Assembly (NCBI GenBank): GCA_009667805.1
Contig: CM019075.1
Location: 17,476,376-17,540,375 of the forward strand
Direction: 5' to 3'
DNA length: 64,000 nt
DNA from: Leptobrachium leishanense
Lineage: Eukaryota > Chordata > Amphibia > Anura > Megophryidae
Below the pieces are notes generated by a model. That model was not told the origin of the DNA. It saw only the letters and a program-made list of their open reading frames with translations, and made no database searches. This document shows positions 44,680 to 56,727 of the stretch, piece by piece. The position numbers and the translations under genes were made by a program. Numbering within the stretch: the stretch's first letter is position 1; the number at the start of each line of letters is the position of its first letter.

Positions 44680-44844
44680 CCATTGAACCTTCTTCCCCCC
44701 CCTTTTGTAATATATCATTTTTATTATGTACTGTAATTGCCAATAAATTATTTTAAGCCACCATTTAGGATCCTCTCATAATTGCCCTATCTTATGAAGC
44801 CTAATTACTCAACTGATATACAGTGGATATTCCTCGCAATATTA

Positions 44845-45178
44845 TACTGTCCCCAAATCTGGCTTCATTTAAATGCTCCCTAAAGACCCTTCTGTTTAGG
44901 AAAGCCTACCACCTGACTCCGTAACAAGACATCCAACAGACCTAAAAATGGTCCTCACCTCTCCCTGCATTAACTCATCACTGCAGCCCCCCTCCTGTTT
45001 CTATCCCTCACCCATCTAGATTGTAATTTCCCATGGGAATAGGGCCCTCATGTCCTCCTGTATCTGCTGGCTAGTGACCTTCTCCTATATGTATTGTTGA
45101 ATTGTACGGTCTTTACCCTTTGCACCTTGTACAGTGCTGCGGAATGTGTTGGGGCTTAATAAATAATAATAATAATAG
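44845..45178 (+). mobile_element. L2/CR1-type LINE 3' end with (AAT)n tail
   Basis: It begins in the RT tail (SFKCSLKTLLFRKAYHLTP), then a 3' UTR with CATCTAGATTGTAATTTCCC, GGGCCCTCATGTCCTCCTGT and GTACAGTGCTGCGGAATGTG, ending in AATAATAATA. The same 3' UTR is found inverted at 48144-48300. Short, 5'-truncated copies are typical. Confidence 0.65.
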
Positions 45179-45911
45179 AACGGGTTCACTATGCACCATC
45201 AGAGACACCCATCCAGGCGAAAAGAGGGCTGATAAAGAGGTTATGATGCTCACCAACAAGAAGCACCACATGCCTAGCAGTAGAGCCTGAACAGTGAAGG
45301 CTCCAGAGCCAGTGAGTGTGACTGATTTTATTACACTGTATATCCACCGGTTTATGCTGTGCTATGAGAGCGCTGTCTCTCTGCATCTCTTTCTTTCGTT
45401 TGAGGTAACTGAGAAGAAATAATGAAGGGAAGTGGCCACCCTTTACTTGGCCCAAGGTTCTTCAACCCAGATCCTGGACCAGGGAAGTGCAGTCAGGGGC
45501 GGCAGGTGAGGCAGGGCTTCACCTGCCATTCCATTAAGTCAGTGGGGTCAGGTCTCAGCCAGGTAGCTATAATATTAAATATATAAAATAAAATGTGAAA
45601 TTAAAAAAAAAAAGCTTAACTCACCTGCTCCACGCTCCCTCACTGTCCTTCTCTGTCCGCTTTTCTTTTTTTTTCTTCTTCAGTTTGCCCGGCTGCTGTG
45701 TGTGTGATTCATCACACAGACAGCAGGGGCAGCACTGAGCCAGCTTAGCCAACGCAATTTGTGTAGCTGAACGCTACGCTAATTGTTTAGCTAACGCTGG
45801 CAGGGTGACTCAGACTGAAGTCTGCAGCGTGCCTCCGGCGCGCTGCCTACTTCCCGAATCAATGCTGTTTAGTGGAGAGGCACTCTTGAATAATGATGGG
45901 TGTTTTTAAAT

Positions 45912-46000
45912 CTGTATGTTGGATTATGGCCAGGGCTGAATATATATATGCAAGCTTGCATATAAATATTTTCCACCCTGGCTATAATCCAACATATAAA
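45912..46000. repeat. Zero-loop inverted repeat, about 44-bp arms
   Basis: The left arm has TATGTTGGATTATGGCCAGG and the right arm CCTGGCTATAATCCAACATA, meeting at GCAAGCTTGC. A few mismatches occur in the TA-rich middle. It lies inside the hAT element. Confidence 0.85.
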
Positions 46001-47197
46001 CTTCAAAACATCCATGTGACAAACTGTAGCAAACCTGAGTCAATTTTTCCTCTAACGTTATGTGTTGAAGGCGCCATACAATTTATTTTTTTTCTTGTGC
46101 TGCATTTCTAATGGAGACCGTGCTTTCCTCTACCTTCATTACTCCTGGAGATTTGGCTTTCATTACAGGAGAGACAAAGGGGTCTATGGTCTATTTAAAG
46201 ATTGTCTCGCTAATTTCCACACTCCAAATGAACATGGCTGCCTAACTTGGCTTATTATTGATTTTCTATGCGTCTAAGGGTTCTGCATGCACTTATTTTT
46301 GGTTCCTTTCATTGTGTCAATACAGCAGTGCAAATCCTCTTTATTCTTTACTTGCAGGCTTGCTTTTCTAACTAATGATCCTCATCCTTTACTATTGTGT
46401 CTGAAGTACTAATTGCTGGTAATTTATGCAGTTTCTGGTTATTGAACATTCATTTACTCTTTCTTTCAAAAAAAAAAATGATATGCTCTTTTATGCAATC
46501 TAGAACCTTTATGGTGAATGTCAATTATTTCTTTGTGCAATCTGCTATTTTGTTGCAATCTTTGGATGACTGAAAGTCAATTTAAGTTTATTCTACTAAT
46601 TTTTCTAGGATTTTGGGATTAGTAACTGGTGGGGGAAGCATGAGCTAAAATTGCTTTGTCAACAGTTGCCTCTTTATACCGACCTCTAACCTTAATGGCT
46701 TTATATCTCTTGGCCAGTCTTTTCACTAGTTACTTATGATTGTATACAACCAGATCCCCTGCAAGCAATTCACTGCTGCATCTTTGCTAAATATTGAACC
46801 TTATTGTCCCCACTATGTGTTTTTTTGAGATATATATATATATATATCTTGCAAAAGTTTTTTTAAATAAAGTTTTTTTCATTCCCTCACATTGGCATCC
46901 TGTGTTATTGCGCGCCTGTGGTTCACATCAAGACGCACATCGCGTGGCGCCAGTCCGTTAAATGTTCGGCCACATTCAGTCCTTTTAATTCCAAATACAC
47001 TCCGGTCCATCACTCCCCGTCCATGAAGTACTTTGTATGACGTTGCGAAACACAAGTTCCTCTCTGCGACTCTTTAAATTCAGCTCGATTAGGTGTCCCG
47101 GTCACAAGGAGCACGAGCTACAAACGTGTGCGGGAGACCAGCAGGTAACATACTGCCATGTCTTCATTTATCGCTGTTACTATGTTGTGTTCTTATA

Positions 47198-47480
47198 GAA
47201 ACATAGAAAAATGTCGGCAGATAAGATCCTTTCGGCCCATCTAGTCTGCCCAATTACATGGATACTTTACCTGGATTTATCTTTTGTTTAGGATAGCCTT
47301 ATGCCTATCCCATGCTTGCTTAAATTCAATTACTGTTTTGGCCTCTACCACTTCAACTGGAAGGCTGTTCCATGTATCCACCACCCTCTCAGTAAAATAA
47401 TGCTTTCTGATGTTACTTTTAAACCTTTGCCCCTCTAATCTAAGACTATGTCCTCTTGTTTTGATGATATAGAAACAGTT
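47198..47480. repeat. Interspersed repeat common in amphibian genomes
   Basis: It contains GAAACATAGAAAAATGTCGG, GGCCCATCTAGTCTGCCCAA, TAGGATAGCCTTATGCC, CCACTTCAACTGGAAGGCTG and CTAAGACTATGTCCTCTTGT. I recognise the arrangement from amphibian genomes but cannot name the superfamily. Confidence 0.55.
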
Positions 47481-47530
47481 GCCGTTGGAATAAATTAATA
47501 TCTAACTCACTAGGACGCCTGGGTCTGACA

Positions 47531-47681
47531 TGGAGTATTATAATTATTACACGTTTATTTGTATTGCGCCAACATATTCTGCAGCGCAGTGCAGAGGTTA
47601 CAATAAATTAGGGTAATAGTAAAATGAGGTAGAGAGTGCCCTGCTTCCTAACAAGCTTACATTCTAGAGGAATTGTTTTTT
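47531..47681 (-). repeat. LINE 3' tail fragment, related to 48144-48300
   Basis: It starts ATTATTATAATTATT, then GCGCCAACATATTCTGCAGC and AAGCTTACATTCTAGAGG. This is a divergent relative of the L2/CR1-type 3' UTR on the - strand. Confidence 0.5.
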
Positions 47682-48143
47682 GCTACGTGTTGTAGTAACG
47701 GGGTATCGTACTGTAACCAAAGTAAGAAAGACATTGTGGGGAGCACTGAGAGCAGCCAGTTCCTGGGGAGTACTGAACCTGTACCTACGTGAACTGTGTA
47801 TATCTGGCTCTGATACTAGCCAGTGCCTCACCAGCCACTGACCTCACCGCACGTCACTGGCCTGGACGTATTAGGCTCTGGAACGTGTAATGTAAGTGTG
47901 TTTATCTCACATACATTGCATAATTTATCCAGACAATATTACGCTGGTATTTTCTCTCTCCCCGCACACTGGGAGCTGACTAGGATCAAAAGGAGGAACC
48001 GTTGCACTACAATAAACTCAAACTTCCATTGGACGGCTGCTATTGACTCCCCTTTTGAGCACTGTTTACGTGCACTTTTGCTTTTATAGGAGCCTTATAT
48101 TTGGGCGACTGGACAAGCTATATTGCACTTTTCTTCCCGCACT

Positions 48144-48300
48144 TATTATTATTATTCTTTATTTATAAAGCGCCAGCATATTCCGCAGCGCTGTACAATA
48201 GGCACAGTATAGACATGGTTACAATACATTGAACAACATTTGACAAACAGTACAGGAGGAGATGAGGGCCCTATTCCCGTAGGAACTCACAATCTAGGAA
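48144..48300 (-). mobile_element. L2/CR1-type LINE 3' end, same family as 44845-45178
   Basis: On the - strand it reads CTAGATTGTGAGTTCC, GGGAATAGGGCCCTCATCTC and TTGTACAGCGCTGCGGAATA, ending AATAATAATAAT. It is inserted at the right end of the pseudo-LTR copy. Confidence 0.65.
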
Positions 48301-48695
48301 GTTGTGCGCTCGTATTTACTATACAGACTAAATGTGCTGTCTATTTAAGAATTTATCTGCGGATTTTGCACTATTAGGTTATATGCACTTTGCTACTGCA
48401 TTTGCACTTTGTACTTATCGCACTTATACTTATATTTATAGAATCCCCTGCACCTTTAAGGAAGGGGGACATGACTGATGGCCTGGGCCGGATGGTCAGA
48501 AAGGAAATGTGGAGCTATTGGTCATATGTGTGCAACATTGTTTCATATGCATATCTGTGGGGGGGGGGTGTTCTGTCTCTTTGTTCCCTGCCAGTGTCAA
48601 CTGTGCATCAAGGAGATTCTGTGAGAGAGAAGAAAAACGTGGTGATTAATTTGGTGATTAGTTTGGTGATTAGTTTGGTGATCTGTTCTGCTGTA

Positions 48696-49982
48696 ATGGC
48701 TTCTACTTCGCTGGATGCTTTGTTGGATCAGCTGAGAGAGCATGCTGCTGCTCGTGGTGCAACTGTGCAGGATCTACTACAGTATGCATTGGTGCCAGCA
48801 CGTGAGCAGTCTCCTGAGGATGCGGGGGAGCCTCGACAATGGCGGAGAGAGCGGCCTTCCAGACCTCCGGTTCGGCTGAGCCCTAGTCCCCCCAGGCTTC
48901 GTGGAGCCCTGCAGCAAGACGGTGGCATGGATGGGCCTGATGCTGATTCTCAGACGTCTGAGGGATCGATGGTCCAGGATACGCCGCCGAGGGAGCTGCG
49001 GTCTGGCCTACGGAGGAGGGTGAGCATAGGGCGCGCTGTTGTGGTTCCCCCTTTAATTACAGATGCGGCTGGTGGAGAGAGTCGGCGGGCTGATGGTGTG
49101 GACCCGGCTGCGGGTGAGCGGCGTGAGACCCCCCTCCGTACCTGTCAAGATGGCCGACGGCTGCAGCACTCAAGGAGCCCTCGTGGAGCTGCGGCGCTTC
49201 CGGTGGCCGGAAGGAGAATGACGCGGAGGTCTGAGTCTGCCCCCAAGCCCCCTCCTGCTCGACGCAGGCCTGTGACGTCACGATCTAAGCAACGGGCATG
49301 CCCACAAGATGGCGGCCCCCATGCTGGAGATGGAAATTCGGGAAAAAGAGCGATTTCGGCGGGTGCTGCATCTGGTTCTTCACCTGTGGTGGCTGTGGAT
49401 CAACCGGCGCCAGGATCAGCTGCTTCTGGAGGTCGGTCGGTGGCTCGTGGGGCCCGTAATCGGCGCTCTCCTGCTGGGAGTGGCTTGGAGTCCAGGTCTG
49501 GAGATCTGCTGGATGCGAGGAGGTTTTCTGGTCGTGTGGTTCCAGGGCGCCCATCGCCGGACCCGTTGGTTCCTGCTGTTCCGGTGGCTCCGGGAAGATC
49601 ATCCCTTCTGGTAGCACGTGAGTCTGACCTCGTTGGTGCTGTTACTGGCTCACGGGGTCGTTCGGCCAATGCTGCGTCAGGTAGGATGGAGGGGCTAACA
49701 ATGGGGTTCATGGAAACCCTGGTTGCAGCTCTCAGGCAGTGGCAGGATGGGGCATCGGCGGTGTCGCACGCGGCTGCATCAGGATCCCCTGCTGGTGTTG
49801 CTTTTGCCGGGGGCGCGGCGCCGGTGCTTGCTGTCGCGTCGGCTGCTTTAGGGGTCCCTGATACGGCTCCCTCGGTGAGTCTTCCTCTGGCCCCAGCTCC
49901 TGGTCCAGCCCCTGCTGTGCTTGGCGCAGCGTTACCAATTGCAGTGCATGCCCCGGGCTTCCTATGTGTTTGTCTTGTTTAA
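48696..49982 (+). CDS. Gag-like ORF1 of an unidentified retroelement (tentative)
   Basis: The frame is open from 48390, but I choose the ATG at 48696 (MASTSLDALLDQLREHAAAR) because the upstream part is repetitive (GGTGATTAATTT or GGTGATTAGTTT units) and translates to nothing credible. The product is about 428 residues. The N-terminus looks helical (LDALLDQLREHAAARGATVQ). A long R/P/S/G-rich middle follows, then a C-terminal A/P-rich part (APAPGPAPAVLGAALPI). GC content is far above the neighbours. The pattern resembles ORF1 proteins of frog YR or LTR elements, but I find no zinc knuckle and no RT downstream. It could also be a chance open frame in GC-rich repeat DNA. Confidence 0.4.
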   Translation: MASTSLDALLDQLREHAAARGATVQDLLQYALVPAREQSPEDAGEPRQWRRERPSRPPVRLSPSPPRLRGALQQDGGMDGPDADSQTSEGSMVQDTPPRELRSGLRRRVSIGRAVVVPPLITDAAGGESRRADGVDPAAGERRETPLRTCQDGRRLQHSRSPRGAAALPVAGRRMTRRSESAPKPPPARRRPVTSRSKQRACPQDGGPHAGDGNSGKRAISAGAASGSSPVVAVDQPAPGSAASGGRSVARGARNRRSPAGSGLESRSGDLLDARRFSGRVVPGRPSPDPLVPAVPVAPGRSSLLVARESDLVGAVTGSRGRSANAASGRMEGLTMGFMETLVAALRQWQDGASAVSHAAASGSPAGVAFAGGAAPVLAVASAALGVPDTAPSVSLPLAPAPGPAPAVLGAALPIAVHAPGFLCVCLV

Positions 49983-50257
49983 CCCTTGTCCTTCATGCTC
50001 TCCTATGTTATTCTTTTGTTAGGTTTCCACAGGCAGAAGACCATTCAAGGATCTTACCCCAGTGTTAGGGATTCCATTAGATTTCTTCTGTGCCCTCCTG
50101 CTCTTCTTGTTACAGTCCTGGAATATCCTGTCCTGTATCTGTGTATAGTGGTGTGCTGTGTGATCTGTTCATGCAGCCAGCAGTTAACATGCCTCAAGGG
50201 CTTAATTACTTCCTGAACCAAGGCCCCACCAGGGCCCAAGCCAAACGCCATCATGAC
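49983..50257. other. Sequence between gag-like ORF and LTR copy 2
   Basis: No gene motif is seen. It may be the continuation of the retroelement that supplied the ORF, cut off by the LTR insertion. Confidence 0.3.
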
Positions 50258-50989
50258 TGTGACGAAAACCTCTTGTCTGTCTGTCTTGCTCTCCAGGCAC
50301 CCTCCTTTACACAGATCAGCCCTGCTGCTGAGTTGCTCTGAACTCAGTGCCTCGAGCAGCCTGATCTGTAGCTCTCGACGCGCTTGGTCTGATCTTCTGC
50401 CTCTTTGAATTTCCAGATGGCCGCTCTGTGCTTTCTGAGGATGACTGGGAGTACCCTTAATGAGACACCAGGCAGGCTGTATGTTCAAACAGGATCAACT
50501 GACTTTATTGAAAAACACACCAGTATTTATGCTCAGGTAACACATACACCTTTTCAAGCTTCCCGCCCACCCCAACAGTTCTGATTGGCTCTTTTCAAGA
50601 CCACTGTAGGCTTCCTTTTGGTCCTCTCAGGTTTTTATGCGAGTATGTCTGGACACACAAACTCGCAATCTGTTATCACATAACATTTACATAATCCATT
50701 GTCCAAGGAATCAGATTGGGACAGTGTTTGCTTGACAAGGGTAGATTACAAATCCTCAAACATCCAGCAGATAAACAAATAGCATTCTTGCATAATCACA
50801 GATAACACAAACATTCTACACAAAAGAAAGGCAGTTGCACCTCCAAAACACATCTCCAAATTCACATACAATAATAAAAGTACATTTACACTGGGCATAA
50901 AGTTTGCATTGGGGAAATTCAAACGGGAGGAAAAATCACCCTGGGTTAACATCTTTCAGCAAGTCAGGGTGCAAGTCAGTTCCGTGACA
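50258..50989 (-). mobile_element. LTR copy 2, solo
   Basis: On the - strand it runs from TGTCACGGAACTGACTTGC to TTTTCGTCACA, so the ends TGT...ACA are inverted repeats. It contains GAGCATAAATACTGGTGTGT followed by TTTTTCAATAAAG (TATA-like and polyadenylation signals). Flanks ATGAC and GTGAC agree in four of five bases, fitting a 5-bp duplication. It is 732 bp and matches 35386-36179. Confidence 0.75.
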
Positions 50990-51118
50990 GTGACATTATG
51001 TCAAAGCCCACAAAGCCTGCAGGCTATTCCATATGGTGCTTAACTTGCTTAAGAAGTTAATAGAATCTCTAGGTGTGGATAACGATGCAGCACCTCCCTG
51101 CAGACACTATGTCTAGTT

Positions 51119-52010
51119 GTGCACCTGGCGTTCCCAAATCTGGCAATATGCCAGTGGTTCCCGAGTCTGGCAATGGGTCAGGGGTTCCCCAGTCTGGCAG
51201 TGTGCCAGGAGCCCTCAAGTCTGGCAATGTGCAGGGGTTCCCGAGTCTGCCAATATGCCAGGGGTTCTATAGTCTGGCAGTGTGCCAGGGGTTCCCCAGT
51301 ATGGCAGTGTGCCAGGGGTCCACGAGTCTGGCAGTATGCTAGGGGTTCCCAAGCCTGTCTGTGCGCCAGTGGTACCCGAGTCTGGCAATGGGTCAGGGGT
51401 TCTCCAAGTCTAGCAGTGTGCCAGGGGCCCCCAAGTCTGGCAGTATGCCAGTCATATCCCAATCCGGCAGTGAGACTGCCATGTCCATTCCTGGCGATGT
51501 GTTAGTCATGTCCCATTCCGGCAGTGAGACTGCTATGTCTAATCCTCGTTATGTGCCGGTCCAGTCCTGGCGATGCGCCGGTCCTGTCCAGTCCTGGTGA
51601 TATGCCAGTCCTTTCAAATATGCCAGTGGTCCCCGAGTCTGGCTGTGCGCCAGTGGTCCCCGAGTCTGGCAATGTGCCAAGGGTTCTCCAATCTGGCAAT
51701 GGGTAAGGGGTTCTCCAGTCTAGCAGTGTGCCAGGGGCCCCCAAGTCTGGCAGTATGCCAGGGGTTCCCAAGTCTAGCAGTGTGCAAGGGGCCCCCCAAG
51801 TCTGGCAGTATGCCAGGGGTTCCCGAGTCTGGCAATATGCCAGTCATGTCCCAATCCGGCAGTGAGACTGCCATGTCCATTCTTGGCGATGTGTCAGTCA
51901 TGTCCCAATCCGGCAGTGAGACTACTATGTCTAATCCTCGATAAGTGCCGGTTCTGCCCAATCCTCGTGATACGCCAGTCCTGTCCAGTCCTGGCGATAC
52001 GCCAGTCCTG
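51119..52010. repeat. 27-bp minisatellite, left part
   Basis: Units such as GGTTCCCGAGTCTGGCAAT then ATGCCAG repeat with a 27-bp period. Toward the right they grade into longer variants (CCCAATCCGGCAGTGAGACT) and GATACGCCAGTCCTGTCCAG. All open frames here follow the period and are not genes. The array resumes at 56783. Confidence 0.92.
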
Positions 52011-52490
52011 GGGACACGAAGAAAAGGAACAGCGCTTATATAGTCATATATATATATATGGTGAAGAAAAATGGTATCCACAACCACTTATAAATGTGAG
52101 GAATATCACCTCCAACAGTGTATGTGTATATATATATACAGTTGTGTTCAAAATTATTCAACCCCCAATGCTGTAAAGGGTTTTAGGGAATTTTGTGTAC
52201 ATTTGTAATTGTATTCAGAATGAAATCCTACAAGGACTTTTTAAAGAACCATATGCAACTAAAATGACATCAATTGGTTTTGTAATACAGTAGTAAATGT
52301 TTCTTTTGTGAATTCTTCATTGACACAATTATTCAACCCCTTAAAGACTACCACTCTGAAGAACAGAGGTTCATTCAAGTGTTTTCAATCAGGTATTGAA
52401 AACACCTGTGGATGTCACGGAGCAGCAATAAAGCATAATAAGCACCAATTAGGCAGCTTTAAAATGACTGTGATACTCAGCTCCTTCTAG

Positions 52491-53282
<792 letters not shown>

Positions 53283-53599
53283 TAGGTTTTGTGCTGCCCT
53301 AGGCCTGACTAAACTCGTGCACCCCTAATTTAAATTTGACGCACCCCTTCCTGTCAAGGGCACACCTCTTCCTGGTTAATCCCCACCCTTCCTCTTTAAG
53401 CTCCACCTTTTCCTCTTAGAGCTCCACCTTTTCCTCTCTTTATATTAAAAGTGGATACCAAGTGCCTACTTGTATATTTTGTATACCATTTCAAATGTAT
53501 CTATTGAGATAAAGAAAATTATGAAATGTTTAAATTCAAGTATTTTTACAAAGAACAGCCACGCATGTCAAGTAAACGGGATCACAGCCGCTCTAATTG

Positions 53600-54125
53600 G
53601 TGGAACAATAAAATCCACAGAAACGTGCACTGCATATGAGCGTATCACAGAGCTGCATAGCAATAAAACCCACAGAAATGGGCACTGTGTATGAGCATAT
53701 CAGAGCTGCAAAGCAATTAAACCCACAGAAATGTGCAGTGTGTATGAGCATATCACAGAACTGCACCGCAATAAAACTCACAGTAATGTGCAGTGTGTAT
53801 GAGCATATCCCAGAGCTCCAGGGCAATAAAACTCACAGTAATATGCAGTGTGTATCACAGAATCCACAGCAATAAAACTCCCAGCAATGCAATGTGCGGT
53901 GTGTATGAGTGCATCAGAATTCACAGCAATAAAACTCACAGCAATGCAATGTGTGGTGTGTGTCAGCGTATCAGAATCCACAGCAATAAAACTCCCAGCA
54001 ATGCAATGTGCGGTGTGTATGAGTGCATCAGAATCCACTGCAATAAAACTCCCAGCAATGCAATGTGTGGTGTGTATGAGTGCATCAGAATCCACTGCAA
54101 TAAAACTCCCAGCAAACCGAGTGTA
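53600..54125. repeat. 57-bp minisatellite inside the hAT element
   Basis: Units contain CACAGCAATAAAACTCCCAG, CAATGCAATGTGCGG and TGTGTATGAGTGCATCAGAA. Right-hand copies have a 57-bp period; left-hand copies are shorter and more diverged. The open frames on both strands are shadows of the repeat. Confidence 0.9.
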
Positions 54126-54417
54126 TATGAGCACACAGCAATTATTTATTCTACATTTACCGGCCTCTGTCCGCGGTAGGGCTGTGTGCAGAGTCAGCAG
54201 GGACTGTGTACAGACTCAGCAGGAGGTCCCTCCAGGCCACGTTAGGATCACGGCTGTGCCTGTGCGTGGAGCCATCTTGTCAGCAGTGGGGTGCCACTGC
54301 CAGAGGGTGCACCGTGGCTTTGATTCCCTTCCCGGTGGGTGTTCAGTCCAGAATAGAGTGACAGTCCATGTTAACGAAAGGGCGGGCAGCTGCGTGCATG
54401 GGTGTCACGTGGTTCAG

Positions 54418-54456
54418 CCAGTCAGGTGGTACTGAGACTCAGTACCACCTGACTGG
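54418..54456. repeat. Perfect 39-nt palindrome
   Basis: CCAGTCAGGTGGTACTGAG, a single A, then CTCAGTACCACCTGACTGG. The 19-bp arms are exact complements with a 1-nt centre. Confidence 0.97.
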
Positions 54457-56727
54457 CCGGACCGAGTGTGACCTGCCGCAAGCAGCCTCACCAGGAGCCA
54501 GGCAGCTCAATGACAAATTTCTATCACTGCAGTGCTGGTTAAGGAAAGGTCCACTTTAAACAGCAGTAAGCAGACAGGGCTTCATATTCTGCTGAAACCC
54601 CCCCCCCTTTACTGTCATCTTCTCTCTCTGGACACAAATCACATCCCCCTCCCCTCTCCTAGAGCTGCTGCGGGGCAGGGGAGGAGCTATGGAGGGATGA
54701 GAGGGGGATTTTTATTCTATTCGATTTTATTCCGTATGCAAACGCCATGCTCCGCTGCTCGTTGTTTGAGAACACAGCTCAAAGCTGACACACAGTGACA
54801 GTGGCACCTCCTAGTACCCCCTAATGACACCCCAATAATCACTGGTACCTGGGGCGGCCCGCCCTCCGCCACTCCTCTAAGTACACCACTGCTCTGGTGA
54901 TATGCTCACACACAAGTTTGGCGAACTGCCAGCAAGTACGGTGCTGTTTGAAGGCAGTGCAAATTCCCATAGAGAAGTAATGGTTAATCTATTCAGAGAA
55001 CACCAAACAGCAGAGAAATGTCAGTGAAATGCCCTGATGTTCGGTGGTTTCAATCAGCAGGTTTATTCAGGCGAACCCCATAGGTTTCAATGTTAAAAAT
55101 ATTCCCGTTTTTTTATGCAATATCTAATAAACCATTTATTATTTTAATCTGCAGTAAAACGTCTTTATTTATTTATTGATTTCTTTTTGTACCTTTTAGT
55201 GATTTTTCAGAATTTTTTGGGCTAAATTCCCCCCCTTTTTTTTAATAGCGGTTCTCCTTTTTCTGTAACAGAACTTTTTATTATCAATCATAGGATCTTA
55301 TATGTAAATGCCAGACATTTTCGTTCAGTAGTTCTTTTGAAAACAGCAGGCCATGGGTTTGCGGTGGCAGCATACAGCGGCCGACTCCATGCACTTTGGG
55401 GACCCTGCGGTGAATGGTGAATTCACTGCAGGGTTGGGAAATTTTATTCCCCGAAGTGCAGGGAACTACAGAACACCAAAATGTTGTCGTAATTTCGGTG
55501 CTCTGTGAGTAACCCAATTAGTGGTGAGGTTTTTTGTTGCCCTCTGGAAAGTGAAAGCCTAGGCCTTGCCTACCCTGGACATACTTGAAAATTAGTGACA
55601 TCTCAATGTTTCCTTCCTGGTAAAATAGTTTGCAAAAGTAAAAAAAAAATAAAAAAAATATTTTTTTTAGGGGTGGGGCCACCCAGCGGGCCACCGCCCC
55701 CTGGAAAGTGCCGCCCTAGGCCTGGGCCTTGTTGGCCTAGGCCAAAAACCACCAGTGCCTCCAAGTCCACTAGAGCATGGTTGCAGATTAAAGGCTGGAA
55801 CATTTTGGAGTGGCCATCGCAGTCACCTGACTGAGAACCTCTGGTGGGACTTAAAGAAAGCAGTTGCAGTGCGCAAGCCTAAGAATGTGACTGAACTGGA
55901 GGCTTTTGCCCATGACGAATGGGCGAAGATACCCGTAGATCGCTGCAAGACACTTGTGTCAAGCTATGCTTCACGTTTAAAAGCTGTTATAACTGTAAAA
56001 GGATGTTGTACTAAGTACTAAGATTGAATGTCACTTGGGGGTTGAATAAAACTGATAATGATGTGAGCACAGAAAAGACATTTGTGGTTATTTCATTATA
56101 AATGTTATGTTATATTTGTCTGATCTACACGTGCCTCTTTGATTTAATTGTAAGCAAGATGACTGAATGATCAAAATCAATGTCAAACTGGCCAAAACAC
56201 TCAATTTCAGTGGGGGTTGAATAATTTTGAACACAACTGTATATATACAGAATGGTTTACCAATACGTGGATCACAAGGATGCTGGCGTTCTTAAAAACA
56301 TGTAAGATAAACACAAAGAAAATATACAATGGCGCAGTACAATGAGACTGGTATCAAGTAATATGGTGATAACGATTGTCCACTCACATGGATCACAGCC
56401 TGTATAGTTCAAGGCTCTATATATTAGCAGTGGGTCTCTTCAGGGATAACCTCGTCCCATATCCATAAGTTTTCTTGGGATGTCACATGCGGATAAAAAA
56501 TGAACATAGACGGACCATAGCGTGATTCAATACAGCCTGATTTAAAATTATATATCGTTCAAAAGGTCAAACTCACGTGATTTTGAGCCTGTGTGGTAAG
56601 CACTGGCTCCGTAATACCACTTCTGGTGTAAATGGGGTACACCAATCCCCCTTTCCCGATCAAGTGAATGAAGGATTTTCCTCTCTTCAGTAAATTAAAA
56701 TATTTATTAATAAAACACAAAGAATTG

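Larger units (their letters stand above)
36480..44700 (+). mobile_element. Penelope-like element 2 (PLE-2), interrupted by four insertions
   Basis: On the + strand the order is a 5' non-coding segment (36480-36850), N-terminal coding (36793-37325), RT (38547-38937, 39860-40441, 42107-42780), GIY-YIG endonuclease (42817-43125), and a 3' region with a hammerhead motif (44636-44679). Insertions are a TTAA MITE (37330-38542), an LTR (about 38938-39855), an antisense L1 (40442-42091) and a second TTAA MITE (43449-44077). Removing them brings the coding pieces together in the usual PLE order. Confidence 0.82.
45480..47859. mobile_element. Non-autonomous hAT element
   Basis: The left end CAGGGAAGTGCAGTCAGG and the complement of the right end, CAGTGACGTGCGGTGAGG, form imperfect TIRs, and both continue to GGTGAGGCA. 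The flanks TCCTGGAC (45472-45479) and GCCTGGAC (47860-47867) agree in 7 of 8 bases. The uninterrupted sequence at 36536-36545 confirms the insertion point. There is no transposase. Two other repeats lie inside, at 47198-47480 and 47531-47681. Confidence 0.82.
45414..48143 (+). repeat. Second copy of PLE-2 pseudo-LTR segment, split by a hAT element
   Basis: 45414-45479 and 47860-48143 join to match 36480-36850. The join at ATCCTGGAC/GTATTAGG is exactly the unbroken sequence in the 36.5-kb copy. It is in direct orientation, downstream of the PLE-2 body. The right end at GCACTTATT is where a LINE tail is inserted. Confidence 0.65.

Noticed and set aside
51119..51771. Open frames of 70-128 residues on both strands
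   Set aside because: All follow the 27-bp minisatellite period and have no independent coding signal.
53593..54435. Frames up to 195 residues rich in CMSASES and IKLPAMQC
   Set aside because: They are translations of the 57-bp minisatellite in several frames.
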